Assembly: GCA_902780385.1 (NCBI GenBank)
Contig: CACZFF010000020.1
Coordinates: 1 to 44,978, forward strand
Length of the DNA: 44,978 nucleotides
Source of the DNA: an uncultured Lachnospiraceae bacterium
GTDB lineage: Bacteria; Bacillota; Clostridia; Lachnospirales; Lachnospiraceae
Direction: 5' to 3'
Position numbers and translations under genes: made by a program. Every line of letters begins with the position of its first letter. The first letter of the stretch is position 1. The notes beneath the pieces are model-generated. The model saw nothing but the letters and a program-made list of their open reading frames with translations, made no database searches and had not been told where the DNA came from. Below are positions 1 to 8,584 of the stretch, one piece after another.

Positions 1-141
1 TATATCAAGAAAAGTGGCTGAAAACACCAGTATTTATAAGGAATTATTAAGTGATTGCCTATTTGTAAGTCTAATTATTATGCGGAACTATAGATAATTT
101 ACTATAACATTGAGCTGCATTTAAGCTTTTTTGCCGGTGGC

Positions 142-717
142 TTAGGCGCCGGCAAAGCGGAAGACGATTCCGACGACCGCCGAGAAGGCGATGAAAGCAA
201 TGGGATGGATCTTGGGGAACAGCTTCTGTCCGACGAAGATGATGACTCCAAGAAGGATCGCCTTGAACAAAAACAGGTCAGCGATCTTATGACTTGCCAT
301 GAAGGCATCGATATTGATCAGGGCGACCTTGGCGACATTGAGACCGGCTGCCGTGATCATGGCGATTGAGGCAGGGCGAAGACCGTAGAGAGCGTTCTGG
401 ACATGCCTGCTGCTCTGGAACTTCTGCAGGAAGCCGCAAATGATCAGAATGATGATCATAGAGGGGGTCGCAAGTGCGACAGTGGCCACGATACCGCCCG
501 GATATCCCGCCGTCTTGAAACCGGCAAAGGTCGACATGTTAATGCCGATCGCGCCGGGGGTTGATTCAGAGATCGCGATCATGTCCGCGATGTCCGAGTG
601 TGAGAACCAGTGGGTCTTGTCCGACATCTCATAGAGGAAGGGGAGCGTAGCAAGTCCGCCGCCGATGGAAAAGAGACCGGTCTTGAAAAATTCAAAAAAG
701 AGCCGTAAATAGATCAT
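142..717 (-). CDS. ChrA-type chromate transporter subunit, second of a split pair
   Basis: A 191-residue polytopic membrane protein of the chromate ion transporter family (CHR). It carries the family's N-terminal FSIGGG-type glycine motif near residue 17 and the STPGAIGIN motif near residue 52, followed by several hydrophobic segments. Full-length ChrA has two homologous halves of about 190 residues; here each half is its own gene, the known short-chain CHR arrangement in which two subunits are thought to form one transporter. Its ATG lies inside the end of the upstream gene (ATGA overlap, positions 714-717), so translation is probably coupled. Chromate export is the family function; in an anaerobe the real substrate (sulfate or another anion) is uncertain. 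The sequence downstream, 1-141, shows nothing recognisable. Confidence 0.88.
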   Translation of the reverse strand: MIYLRLFFEFFKTGLFSIGGGLATLPFLYEMSDKTHWFSHSDIADMIAISESTPGAIGINMSTFAGFKTAGYPGGIVATVALATPSMIIILIICGFLQKFQSSRHVQNALYGLRPASIAMITAAGLNVAKVALINIDAFMASHKIADLFLFKAILLGVIIFVGQKLFPKIHPIAFIAFSAVVGIVFRFAGA

Positions 718-1298
718 GATTTTTTCTCTGCCTCCTTTTTATTGTCATTATTGTCACGGAAGCCGCCGATGATCACACCGAGGATGCCGGATGTGATGAC
801 CAGGATGGCGGCGGGAACAGCGACCGGGAGAACGCCGGACAGAGCCGTCATCAGAAAGACGCCGATGTAGAGGCAGAGGCTGACCTTGTCCACGACAGAT
901 TTTTTCCACAGGCGCAGGACCGCCTGGACGATGAGGACACAGACACAGACACGGATACCTGCAAAAGCGTTCTGGACGACTGGCATATCGGCAAAGCCCT
1001 GCAGGAATGTGGCGATGATCAAAATAATGATAATGGGTATGGTGACAAAGCCCAGTGTGGCGGCGATGGCACCTGCCACCCCTTTTCTGCGGCTTCCGAT
1101 AAAGGTTGCGACATTGAGGGCGATCAGACCGGGGGTGCATTGTCCGATGGCAAAATAATCTGTCAGGTCCTGGGTCGTGGTCCAGCCGCGGTCCTGGACC
1201 AGATCGCGCTCGAGCAGCGGCAGCATGGCGTATCCGCCGCCGAAGTTGACGGCGCCGATACGCAGGAAGGCGAGGTATAATTCCAGAATATCTTTCAT
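714..1298 (-). CDS. ChrA-type chromate transporter subunit, first of a split pair
   Basis: A 194-residue membrane protein homologous to the gene that follows it. The VNFGGGYAMLPLLERDLV block near residues 17-34 and QCTPGLIALN near residues 52-61 are the CHR-family signatures. The ATG at 1298 follows an AAGGAG ribosome site five bases upstream. With the overlapping second gene it makes a two-gene operon transcribed away from the FGGY kinase. The C-terminus is lysine/glutamate rich and presumably cytoplasmic. The family assignment is firm; the transported anion is not established. Confidence 0.88.
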   Translation of the reverse strand: MKDILELYLAFLRIGAVNFGGGYAMLPLLERDLVQDRGWTTTQDLTDYFAIGQCTPGLIALNVATFIGSRRKGVAGAIAATLGFVTIPIIIILIIATFLQGFADMPVVQNAFAGIRVCVCVLIVQAVLRLWKKSVVDKVSLCLYIGVFLMTALSGVLPVAVPAAILVITSGILGVIIGGFRDNNDNKKEAEKKS

Positions 1299-1604
1299 AA
1301 GGCTCCTTTTCAGACAGGTTCTTCTTTCTGATGTAATAATGCTTTTGCATGTAATAATGCTCTTGCAGGATTATTTGCCTGCCGGCAGAGATTTTTCCAG
1401 AGGTATTATACCATTTGGGACACAATTTAACATCTGAAATTTTTTATGGAAGTGTCTGCATTGATATGCAGCTCGCTCTGACGAGCGGCACGTTCGGGAA
1501 GAGTGTTCAAAAATCTCTGCTTTTTTATTATAGTAGTATTTATGGACAAGGAATATTTAGTGTCATGAAACGAAAGTACGCGAAGACATTGGGGACAGGG
1601 GATA
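1299..1604. other. Divergent spacer between the chrA pair and the FGGY kinase
   Basis: This 306-bp spacer must hold both divergent promoters. A perfect TATAAT occurs on the minus strand at 1410-1405 without a convincing -35 box. On the plus strand TATAGT at 1529-1534 is the best -10 candidate. Just upstream of the chrA start (1320-1372) an 18-19 bp unit containing atgtaataatgct occurs twice in tandem. No gene is seen. Confidence 0.4.
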
Positions 1605-3176
1605 ATGACAATGGAAAAAGATAAGAGACATTATAAAAAGTACACGATGGGCATCGATATCGGGACCGGCGGTGTGAGAGTTGGGCTCTTTACGCTGGCC
1701 GGCGAGGCTGTGGTATTCAGCACAGCGGATGTCAGGTCAGCGATCCCCGGTCCGGGAATGACGGAACAGGAGCCGCTGGACTGGTGGAAGGCACTTGTGG
1801 AGTCGACGCATAAAGCGCTCGAAAAGAGCGGGATCGCGGCGGAGGAAATCTGCGGTGTCGGCATCAGTTCTACAGTCAGCACGCTTCTTCTGCTCGGGAA
1901 GGATATGGAAGTCCTTCGTCCGGCGCTGATGTGGTGTGATGTCCGGGCGACAAAACAGGCGGAAAGGATTGCGGCTACCGGCGATCCTGTCCTCAAATAC
2001 AACGGCCATGGCAATGTCTCTGCAGAGTGGGGCCTTCCGAAAATGCTCTGGCTCAAAGAGAATGAACCCGACAACTGGGAGAAGGCGGCCTGGATCTGTG
2101 AGTGCCTGGATTACATGAATTACCGGCTGACGGGCTGCCTTGTATCCTCCATCAATCCGATCACCATGCGCTGGCATTATGACAGTCACAAGGGGGGATG
2201 GGAAGCCGGTTTTTTGAAAAAGATCGGGCTGGAAGACGCCGGGGATAAATTCCCGAAAGAAGTTCTGGAGCTGGGCAGGCCGATCGGGAAGGGGCTGACA
2301 CGGGATGCTGCCCGCGAACTTGGCCTGTATGAGGGGATGCCAGTCGGAGCCGGCGGCTGTGATGCCCTTCTTGCCTCGATCGGCCTTGGCATCACCCGGC
2401 CGGGAAAGGTCGCGCAGACGACCGGGACATCCAATCTGCAATTCACGCTTTTGGAAAAAGAAGTTCATGATCCCGGTTTGTACGGAGCATTTCCGGACAT
2501 CACCATCCCCGGCTATTATGGCCTGGAAGGGGGTCAGACTTCCTCCGGCGGTGTGATCAAATGGTTTCTGGAAAAGGGCTTTGCCGACAGTTACAAAAAG
2601 CAGGCGGAGGCAGAGGGCTGTTCCGTGCTGGACCTTCTCAACCGGGAGGCGGAAAAGCTCCCGATCGGGTCGGAAGGTCTGCTCATGCTGGAATATCTGC
2701 AGGGCAACCGCACCCCCTGGGTGGACTCCGATGTGCGGGGACTGCTCTATGGTCTGTCACTGGGGCACACGCCGGCCCATATTTACCGGGCAATTCTGGA
2801 GGCGACCTGCTATGGGACTGCCCTTATTTTGAATGTCTATAAAAAATATGTCGACCTTCAGGAAATCTGCCTGAGCGGAGGAATGACCAGGAGCGATCTC
2901 TATCTGCGTATACTGGCCGACGTCACCGGATTGACCTTGCATATCCCGCGGGAGACAGAGGCTTCCTGTTTCGGCGCTGCGATCCTGGGGGCTGTGGCAG
3001 GGGGCGCCTATGAGGATATCCACACTGCTTCGCAGAGTATGGTGCAGTATCAGTCTACGATCAGCCCCGATGCGGAAAACCATCGCCGATACCAGTTTTA
3101 CCTGAAAAAATATGAAGAGGCCTACATGCTCATGAAAGACTGGATGCACGAGGTCTCCTCATATTCTCTGAAATGA
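1605..3176 (+). CDS. FGGY-family carbohydrate kinase
   Basis: A 523-residue sugar kinase of the FGGY family (xylulokinase, ribulokinase, glycerol kinase and relatives), transferring phosphate from ATP to a ketose or polyol. The N-terminal ATP-site motif GIDIGTGGVRVGLF is at about residues 17-30. The linker TTGTSN near residue 270 and the C-terminal LSGGMTRSDLYLRILADV block near residue 420 match the family, as does the length. The start at 1605 follows an AGGGGATA site; an in-frame ATG at 1611 is an alternative. It lies tail to tail with the DeoR gene (three bases between stops) and faces the aldolase-PTS operon, so it may phosphorylate a free ketose in the same pathway. Substrate specificity cannot be read from the motifs. 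Confidence 0.9.
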   Translation: MTMEKDKRHYKKYTMGIDIGTGGVRVGLFTLAGEAVVFSTADVRSAIPGPGMTEQEPLDWWKALVESTHKALEKSGIAAEEICGVGISSTVSTLLLLGKDMEVLRPALMWCDVRATKQAERIAATGDPVLKYNGHGNVSAEWGLPKMLWLKENEPDNWEKAAWICECLDYMNYRLTGCLVSSINPITMRWHYDSHKGGWEAGFLKKIGLEDAGDKFPKEVLELGRPIGKGLTRDAARELGLYEGMPVGAGGCDALLASIGLGITRPGKVAQTTGTSNLQFTLLEKEVHDPGLYGAFPDITIPGYYGLEGGQTSSGGVIKWFLEKGFADSYKKQAEAEGCSVLDLLNREAEKLPIGSEGLLMLEYLQGNRTPWVDSDVRGLLYGLSLGHTPAHIYRAILEATCYGTALILNVYKKYVDLQEICLSGGMTRSDLYLRILADVTGLTLHIPRETEASCFGAAILGAVAGGAYEDIHTASQSMVQYQSTISPDAENHRRYQFYLKKYEEAYMLMKDWMHEVSSYSLK

Positions 3177-3179
3177 CAA

Positions 3180-3956
3180 TTATACAATATCCAGCCGGAT
3201 CCCTTTGTCCCTGATCAGCTTCTCCCAGGCGGGGGTGATCCCTGTGTCCGTGATGATCCTGTCCATGTCGTCGATGCTGGCGAAATAACCGGGGGTCACG
3301 TGGCCGAATTTCGAGGAGTCGGAGATCAGGATCTTCTCCAGTGACATGGAGATTGCGGCTTTTTTCAAATCTCCGATGTACTGGTCCGTACAGGTCAGGC
3401 CCATGGTTTCATGTATACCGGACGCGCACAGGAAGATCTTGTGGGCGCGGAGCTGACGCATGAAACGGATCCCCTCCTCCGAGGAGAAGACCTTTGTGTT
3501 GCGATGGTAATATCCTCCGGCGAGGATCAGCTGAATATTGGGCTTATCGCAGAGCCGGGAGACGATGTAGGAACTGTAGCAGATCACAGTCAGCGGCATG
3601 TCATCCGGTATGAGCTCCGGCATCATTCCTGTCGTCGTGCCGGAGTCGAGGACGATGACATCTCCGGGGGATAAGAGTTTGACCGCAAAGGCATTGATCC
3701 GACGCTTTTCCTCCCTGTAGTGGACCTCTTCCTCAGAATAGAGATAGGGATGCGGAGCTGACAGGGAAGGGGATCCGGTCTGTACCGTCGGCGCAGAAAC
3801 CGGTGCCTGCAGGCCGTGCTCTTCAATATATTGCAGATCTCTTCTGATCGTCATCTGCGAGACGCCGAACAGCTTTGCCAGCTCCTCGATCGACACAAAA
3901 GGATCCGCTTTCATTTTATCCAGGATCTGGATGATTCTGGCTTCTTTCTTATTCAT
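3180..3956 (-). CDS. DeoR-family transcriptional repressor
   Basis: A 258-residue regulator with an N-terminal DeoR helix-turn-helix (about residues 1-55, including VSQMTIRRDLQYIEEHG) and a C-terminal DeoRC phosphosugar-sensing domain (VIVLDSGTTTG near residue 90 and ILAGGYYHRNTKVF near residue 130). ATG 3956 is chosen because GAGAGG lies nine bases upstream; a TTG at 3965 would add three residues. It is divergent from the aldolase-PTS operon across a 453-bp spacer and convergent with the FGGY kinase, the usual position for a local repressor released by a phosphorylated intermediate. Between about residues 55 and 75 is a Pro/Ser-rich linker (PTVQTGSPSLSAP), somewhat longer than usual. Confidence 0.9.
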   Translation of the reverse strand: MNKKEARIIQILDKMKADPFVSIEELAKLFGVSQMTIRRDLQYIEEHGLQAPVSAPTVQTGSPSLSAPHPYLYSEEEVHYREEKRRINAFAVKLLSPGDVIVLDSGTTTGMMPELIPDDMPLTVICYSSYIVSRLCDKPNIQLILAGGYYHRNTKVFSSEEGIRFMRQLRAHKIFLCASGIHETMGLTCTDQYIGDLKKAAISMSLEKILISDSSKFGHVTPGYFASIDDMDRIITDTGITPAWEKLIRDKGIRLDIV

Positions 3957-4280
3957 AAATGCCAACCTCTCATTTCATTTGCTGCAGGCGTAATCCCACT
4001 GACTTCCTATGACGGGAGGAGCCTTCTTCAGTCCTGTTTATTCTTTACAAAAACAATTTCTAACAGATTATCACATCTTACAACAGTTATACCATTATCC
4101 ACCTTTTTTTTCAACTGAAATAACATGCCGCGAGGCTTTGCTCCTTTTGGGAGAAAAGCCTTTTTCAGGTGTTCGGAAGATCGGAATTTTGGTTCCCGTG
4201 ACACGTAGAACAGTATTCTATAAACAAAGTCCTAAAACCGCACAAATTAACAAAAAATTACAAATAATCACAAAATAACC

Positions 4281-4309
4281 TTGACAAAATGTGAATTACT
4301 GTGTATCAT
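4281..4309 (+). promoter_or_regulatory. Sigma-A promoter of the aldolase-PTS operon
   Basis: TTGACA at 4281-4286, a 17-bp spacer and TATCAT at 4304-4309, with TG just before the -10. It is the only strong match in the 453-bp divergent spacer 3957-4409 and lies 100 bp before the aldolase ATG. The 4240-4280 stretch just upstream is very A-rich with repeated caaa/acaaa words and is a plausible DeoR operator region; no clean palindrome was seen. Confidence 0.75.
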
Positions 4310-4409
4310 AAGCACATAAAACAACAGAAAACAAGTTTTCAGAAGAATTATGTGAGAAAAACAAAGGTATAACACACATTTATTCACAAAAAAGGAAAGG
4401 GGAAAACAA

Positions 4410-5261
4410 ATGCTGACATCATCAAAGAAAATTCTGGAGGCTGCAAGAGCGGGACATTTCGCAGTTCCTTCCGCAAACTTCGTGGACGCCGCTTCACTCA
4501 AGAGCCATGTCCTGACTGCCGAGGCCATGGGGCTTCCGCTGATCATCGGTCTGGCAGAGAGCCACTTCGGCCGTTTCTTCTCGATCGAGGAAGGTGCCTG
4601 GTTCGGAAAATTCTATGCCGAGCAGGTAAAGACACCCATCGTCCTGCATCTGGATCACGGCGAGTCCGTTGAGATGACCAAGAAGGCTGTTGACCTTGGT
4701 TTCACCTCTGTCATGCTGGATGCCTCCATGGAAAGCTTTGATGTCAATATCGAGATGACAAAGCGGGTCATCGATTATGCACGTCCCCGCGGTGTCACAG
4801 TCGAAGCGGAGATCGGCCATGTTGGAACCGGAGCCAAATACGACAACGATTCCGACAACATCTATACAACTGTCGAGGAAGCAGCGAAGTTTGTCGAACT
4901 CACGGGCGTCGACTCCCTTGCAGTTTCGATCGGAACAGCGCACGGCCTCTACAAGGGCACACCCAAGATCAACTTCGACCGCCTGCACGAGCTGGCCGCA
5001 GAAGTCAAGGCACCCCTGGTCCTGCACGGCGGCTCCTCTTCCGGAGACAGAAACCTCAACCGCTGCGCAACCGAAGGTATCGCCAAGATCAACATCTACT
5101 CCGACTTCATGGTGCAGGGTGCAAAGGCAGTCTACGATCTGCCTAAGCAGGAAGCGGTCGTCGAAGACTATTACACCATCAAGGACGCAGCTAACAAAGG
5201 AATGGCCGACATGCTCCGTCACTGCTACGCGGTCTTCGAGACAAAGGCTGTCACTCTGTAA
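4410..5261 (+). CDS. Class II (zinc) ketose-bisphosphate aldolase
   Basis: A 283-residue class II aldolase of the fructose/tagatose-bisphosphate aldolase family. These enzymes split a ketose 1-phosphate or bisphosphate into DHAP plus an aldehyde, using zinc. Visible active-site residues are Asp82 and His83 in VLHLDHGES, Glu134 in EAEIGHVGTG, His178 in GTAHGLYKG and His206 in LVLHGGSSSG. GAAAGGGG precedes the ATG by seven bases. It is the first gene after the operon promoter. Together with the downstream PTS and isomerase it indicates that the imported polyol is finally cleaved to triose-level products. Which ketose phosphate it takes is unknown; the family includes FBP, tagatose-BP, fructoselysine-derived and other substrates. 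Confidence 0.9.
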   Translation: MLTSSKKILEAARAGHFAVPSANFVDAASLKSHVLTAEAMGLPLIIGLAESHFGRFFSIEEGAWFGKFYAEQVKTPIVLHLDHGESVEMTKKAVDLGFTSVMLDASMESFDVNIEMTKRVIDYARPRGVTVEAEIGHVGTGAKYDNDSDNIYTTVEEAAKFVELTGVDSLAVSIGTAHGLYKGTPKINFDRLHELAAEVKAPLVLHGGSSSGDRNLNRCATEGIAKINIYSDFMVQGAKAVYDLPKQEAVVEDYYTIKDAANKGMADMLRHCYAVFETKAVTL

Positions 5262-5345
5262 AAGGCATTCAGGGAACTGTTTTTACAGAGGAGCTTAAAC
5301 AGAGAAACTTTTACAGACAAGTTTTTTCAGAGAAGTTTTTCAGAG
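5262..5345 (+). repeat. Spacer tandem repeats (ttttacagagg unit)
   Basis: The aldolase-yjbQ spacer is built from imperfect copies of a tttt(a/c)agag(g/a)ag word: tttttacagaggag, cttttacagacaag, ttttttcagagaag and tttttcagaggagg. The last copy is the ribosome-binding site of the next gene, so the unit looks like a multiplied RBS segment. Confidence 0.65.
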
Positions 5346-5354
5346 GAGGAAAAA

Positions 5355-5876
5355 ATGGCTGTTTATAAAGAAACCATCAAAGTTAAATCCCACGGCGGAA
5401 CCCCTTCCTACATCAACATCACCGGTGATGTCCGCAGAGTGATCGAGGAGAGCGGCATCAAGAGCGGCATCTGCGCCGTGATTTCGCCCCACACGACCTG
5501 CTCCGTCTTTTTCGAAGAGTTTGTTCACGACTTCAATGAGGCGGGCGATGAGTTCCTGCAGGAAGATCTCAACGACGTTCTCCGCAAGATCATCCCTGAG
5601 CAGACTTCCGCGGGAATCTACCACTATCCCGGTGAGAAGCACTATGAGGCAGTTGAGTCCTGGCCGGATGCGGAGGCATACCTTCCCGGCGGCGACCGCA
5701 CAGCACTCTGGAACGGAGATGCACACCTTCGTGCCACCCTTCTGGGTTCCAGCCAGGTGCTCGATGTGACAGACGGAAAGCTCGGCGTCGGAACGACCGG
5801 CTACATCTACTTTGTTGATTTCGACCGCACCAGAGAGCGCCAGCGCCGCTGCATCATCACAGTGATCGGAGAATAA
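5355..5876 (+). CDS. YjbQ/UPF0047-family protein
   Basis: A 173-residue protein of the YjbQ (UPF0047) family. The conserved block SPHTTCSVFFEE (about residues 38-49) and the C-terminal HLRATLLGSSQ (about residues 122-132) are the family hallmarks. Members were linked to weak thiamine-phosphate-synthase-like activity, but their physiological role is poorly defined. The family's conserved histidines are present. AGGAGG lies five to six bases before the ATG. Being inserted between the aldolase and the TPI-family gene of a polyol PTS operon suggests a role with sugar phosphates, which is inference only. Confidence 0.85.
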   Translation: MAVYKETIKVKSHGGTPSYINITGDVRRVIEESGIKSGICAVISPHTTCSVFFEEFVHDFNEAGDEFLQEDLNDVLRKIIPEQTSAGIYHYPGEKHYEAVESWPDAEAYLPGGDRTALWNGDAHLRATLLGSSQVLDVTDGKLGVGTTGYIYFVDFDRTRERQRRCIITVIGE

Positions 5877-5945
5877 AGCATTTATCAAAAGCGCATTTTT
5901 AATAAAGCATATATCAATAAAGCATCAGCCAAAAGCATTGGCACG
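5868..5945 (+). repeat. Stop-codon-containing tandem repeat after yjbQ
   Basis: The unit aataaagcat(ttatc) recurs three times (starting near 5873, 5900 and 5915) with related aaaagc(g)cat words between. The first copy contains the TAA stop of the preceding gene, so the gene's 3' edge seems to have been duplicated in tandem. Confidence 0.6.
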
Positions 5946-6008
5946 GAAGAAGTATTTCACAGGAAACTGCCATGGCAGCGTGACTGCCACTACCAGAAGA
6001 GTAAAAGT

Positions 6009-6175
6009 CGATTGCTCCGCATGGCAAGGCCATGCTCCCGCAATCGCCCCCATGTATTCGACAATCGCTCCGCTTGCTTTGCTGCGCGTAGCTTTTTGTC
6101 TCATACATGGGGGTCCGATCAAATGTCTGTATGTCTGGACGAGCAAGCTCGTCCATCCCCACAGCCGCTTGATCG
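6009..6175. repeat. String of three intergenic stem-loops
   Basis: Within the 345-bp yjbQ-TPI spacer are three successive inverted repeats. GATTGC/GCAATC encloses GCATGGC/GCCATGC (6010-6045). CCCCCATGTA (6047-6056) pairs with TACATGGGGG (6104-6113). CGATCAA (6116-6122) pairs with TTGATCG (6169-6175) and encloses TGGACGAGC/GCTCGTCCA (6136-6155). The word tgctgcgcgtag near 6081 followed by catacatg is shared with 26523-26549. An open frame from 6012 crosses this block but has no ribosome site. Confidence 0.7.
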
Positions 6176-6221
6176 AACTTTTACAGTAAATATTCAGAAA
6201 GCATCTCAGGAGAAAGAAAGG

Positions 6222-6923
6222 ATGATAAAAATGGAGAAAAGAGCACTGCGTTCCCCTTTCCTGATCGTCAATCCCAAGGCCTATATCTACGGGCAGGAAT
6301 CCCTGGATCTGGCACTGGTCTGCGAGAGACTGACACAGGAATTTGATATTGACATTGTCTTTACGGCACAGCATGCGGATCTGCGAATGATCGCGGAGAA
6401 GACAAAATACATTATCCTGACCGCGCAGCACATGGACGGCATCGTTCCCGGCCGCGGCATGGGTCACATCCTTCCGGAAGGAATCGTGGATGCAGGCGCA
6501 CAGGCAGTCGTTCTCAACCATGCGGAGCATTCCCTGACAGTTACCGCCCTGGGCAAGGCCATGGCAAGAGCCAAGGAACTGAACCTGATCACGATCGTCT
6601 GCGCAGACACTCCTGCGGAGTGCGCAGCTATTGCACAGCTTGACCCCGATGTTATGATCTGCGAGCCCACAAGCCTGATCGGCACCGGCAAGACCAGCGA
6701 CGATGATTACATCCTCGCTACCACTAAGGCAGTCCGCGATGTCAACCCCAATGTCAAGATCCTGCAGGCAGCAGGCGTCACGACCGGCGATGACGTATAT
6801 CGCGTGATCAAGCAGGGCGCGGATGCCAGCGGCGGCACCAGCGGCATCCTCAACGCGCCCAGCAGAGAGGGACGCATCCGCGAGATGCTCGAAGCGATCC
6901 AGAAGGTCAACGCAGAGAGATAA
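6222..6923 (+). CDS. Triose-phosphate-isomerase-family isomerase
   Basis: A 233-residue TIM-barrel protein resembling the short archaeal-type triosephosphate isomerases. The catalytic set is visible: Asn and Lys in VNPK (near residues 16-19), His in LNHAEHS (near residue 97) and Glu in CEPTSLIGTG (near residue 148). C-terminal phosphate-binding glycines lie in AAGVTTG and SGGTSG. An AGGAG site sits about nine bases before ATG 6222. Since a glycolytic TPI gene is normally elsewhere, a copy inside a polyol operon may isomerise a tetrulose- or triose-phosphate, as EryH does in erythritol catabolism of Brucella. That parallel is inference. The product of the aldolase, GAP or DHAP, is the simpler alternative substrate. 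Confidence 0.85.
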   Translation: MIKMEKRALRSPFLIVNPKAYIYGQESLDLALVCERLTQEFDIDIVFTAQHADLRMIAEKTKYIILTAQHMDGIVPGRGMGHILPEGIVDAGAQAVVLNHAEHSLTVTALGKAMARAKELNLITIVCADTPAECAAIAQLDPDVMICEPTSLIGTGKTSDDDYILATTKAVRDVNPNVKILQAAGVTTGDDVYRVIKQGADASGGTSGILNAPSREGRIREMLEAIQKVNAER

Positions 6924-7088
6924 TTCCGTACAGACTCATGTGAGATGTGAGTATAAGCGTCCTGCAGGGACCGCCAATGGGAACCTGACTGCACAGTCAA
7001 TGGAAAACCGGCTGCACAGTCATCAGCATAGAACACACTTAGCTGTAAGATCATATTTTTTATCAAGATTATTTAAGGAGGAATCATC

Positions 7089-8402
7089 ATGTTCGGTATT
7101 GCAAATGAACTCGAGGCTCTGGAGAAGAAGGGTACACCTATCAAAATGGCTATCATCGGCTGCGGCCAGATGGGACGCGGAATGACCAGCCAGGTCGTCC
7201 TGATGAAGGGCATGATGCCCGCTGTCGTTGTCGACATCAAGATCGAGAACGCAAAGAACGCTCTGCTCAATGCAGGTATCGCCGAGGATCAGATCATCGA
7301 GGCAAAGACAGCTGCAGAGGCCAGCGAGATCGTCAAGTCCGGCAAATATGCCATTTCCAGCGACGCAAATGTAGCCATCGGCGCTGAAGGCGTGGACTGC
7401 ATCGTCGACGCAACAGGTGTTACCGAGATCGGCGCGCACATCGCAGTCGACTCCATCAAGGCTCACAAGCACATCATCATGCTCAACGTCGAGTGTGACG
7501 TCGTTATCGGATCTCTTCTGTACAAGATGGCCCAGGAAGAGGGCGTCATCTATTCCGGCAGCGCAGGCGATGAGCCCGGCGCAGTCATGGAGCTCTATGA
7601 TTTCGCAAAGGCACTCGGCTTTGACGTTCAGGTCATCGGCAAGGGCAAAAACAACAAGGTCAACCTTGAGTGCACACCTGAGACCTGCAAAGAGGAAGCT
7701 GCTTCCAAGCACATGAACCCCAAGATGCTCACCTGCTTCAAGGACGGCACAAAGACCATGGTCGAGATGACTGCCATGTCCAACGCAACCGGCTATGCTC
7801 CCGCAGTTACCAACGGCTCCGGCTATCAGGCAACTGTCAAAGAGCTGGATCAGGTCTATCGCCTCAAAGAGGACGGCGGTATCCTGGATCGTTACGAAGT
7901 TGTTGACTACATCAACGGCGTAGCTCCCGGCGTGTATGCGATTGTTACTTCCAAGCTTCCCGAAGTTATCGCAGAGATGAAGTACCTCCAGGTCGGCCCC
8001 GGTCCCAACTTCACACTGTTCCGTCCTTATCACCTCACCAGCCTTGAGACTCCCATGTCTGTCGCACGTATCCTCCTTCACGGCGTGCCCAGCATCGTTC
8101 CGAAGGCAGGCGGCCCTTACGCTGAGACAACCACCATCGCCAAGAAGGATATGAAGGCAGGCGAGTACCTCGACGGCATCGGCGGCTTCACCTGCTACGG
8201 CGGTTTCATGGATTTCCAGGAAGCCAAGTCCAAGAACGCTCTGCCCATCGGCCTGGTCAATGCAAAGACAAAGATGGTCAAGGACGTCAAGAAGGGCGAG
8301 CTGATCACTTACGATATGGTCGAGCTGGACGAGTCCTCCTACATTCTGCAGCTCAGAAGGAAACAGGACGAGATGCTTGCAAAGGGCGAGCTGACCTGGT
8401 AA
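7089..8402 (+). CDS. SAF-domain NAD(P)-dependent oxidoreductase, DRL-like
   Basis: A 437-residue protein with an N-terminal Rossmann domain (AIIGCGQMGRGM at about residues 20-31), a homoserine-dehydrogenase-like middle region (YSGSAGDEPGAVMELYDFA near residues 155-173) and a C-terminal SAF-type domain (from about residue 345, IAKKDMKAGEYLDGIGGFTC). The architecture matches the family that includes the DXP-reductoisomerase-like enzyme DRL of Brucella, a reductoisomerase making a branched polyol phosphate. The family assignment is from memory of domain order, not alignment. AAGGAGG precedes the ATG. Its place in a polyol-PTS operon suggests it converts a branched or linear polyol phosphate; alternatively it is a simple polyol-phosphate dehydrogenase. 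Confidence 0.7.
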   Translation: MFGIANELEALEKKGTPIKMAIIGCGQMGRGMTSQVVLMKGMMPAVVVDIKIENAKNALLNAGIAEDQIIEAKTAAEASEIVKSGKYAISSDANVAIGAEGVDCIVDATGVTEIGAHIAVDSIKAHKHIIMLNVECDVVIGSLLYKMAQEEGVIYSGSAGDEPGAVMELYDFAKALGFDVQVIGKGKNNKVNLECTPETCKEEAASKHMNPKMLTCFKDGTKTMVEMTAMSNATGYAPAVTNGSGYQATVKELDQVYRLKEDGGILDRYEVVDYINGVAPGVYAIVTSKLPEVIAEMKYLQVGPGPNFTLFRPYHLTSLETPMSVARILLHGVPSIVPKAGGPYAETTTIAKKDMKAGEYLDGIGGFTCYGGFMDFQEAKSKNALPIGLVNAKTKMVKDVKKGELITYDMVELDESSYILQLRRKQDEMLAKGELTW

Positions 8403-8481
8403 TCCTGTTCCCGATCGCTTATCTCTTTAAAAGAGCGTGAGTTTCCCCACTGAGATCAATGTAAAGCAAAAACAAAAGAAG

Positions 8482-8522
8482 GGCACGTGTGTTTTTCTAA
8501 AATAAGGTAAAACATACGTGCC
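8482..8522 (+). promoter_or_regulatory. Intra-operon hairpin before the PTS genes
   Basis: GGCACGTGTGTTTT (8482-8495) pairs with AAAACATACGTGCC (8509-8522), 14 positions with one G-T wobble, in the 182-bp gap between the oxidoreductase and EIIC genes. No U-run follows, so it is more likely an mRNA processing or stability element than a terminator. Confidence 0.6.
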
Positions 8523-8584
8523 TGATTTCAAAAGCACTTCACACTGAAAGTGCCTGTACGACAGATGCTGACAAGGAGGAGAAA

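Noticed and set aside
6012-6221. A 70-codon N-terminal extension of the TPI-family gene
   Set aside because: It runs through three stem-loops and has no Shine-Dalgarno site; ATG 6222 has a good site and gives the family's normal N-terminus.
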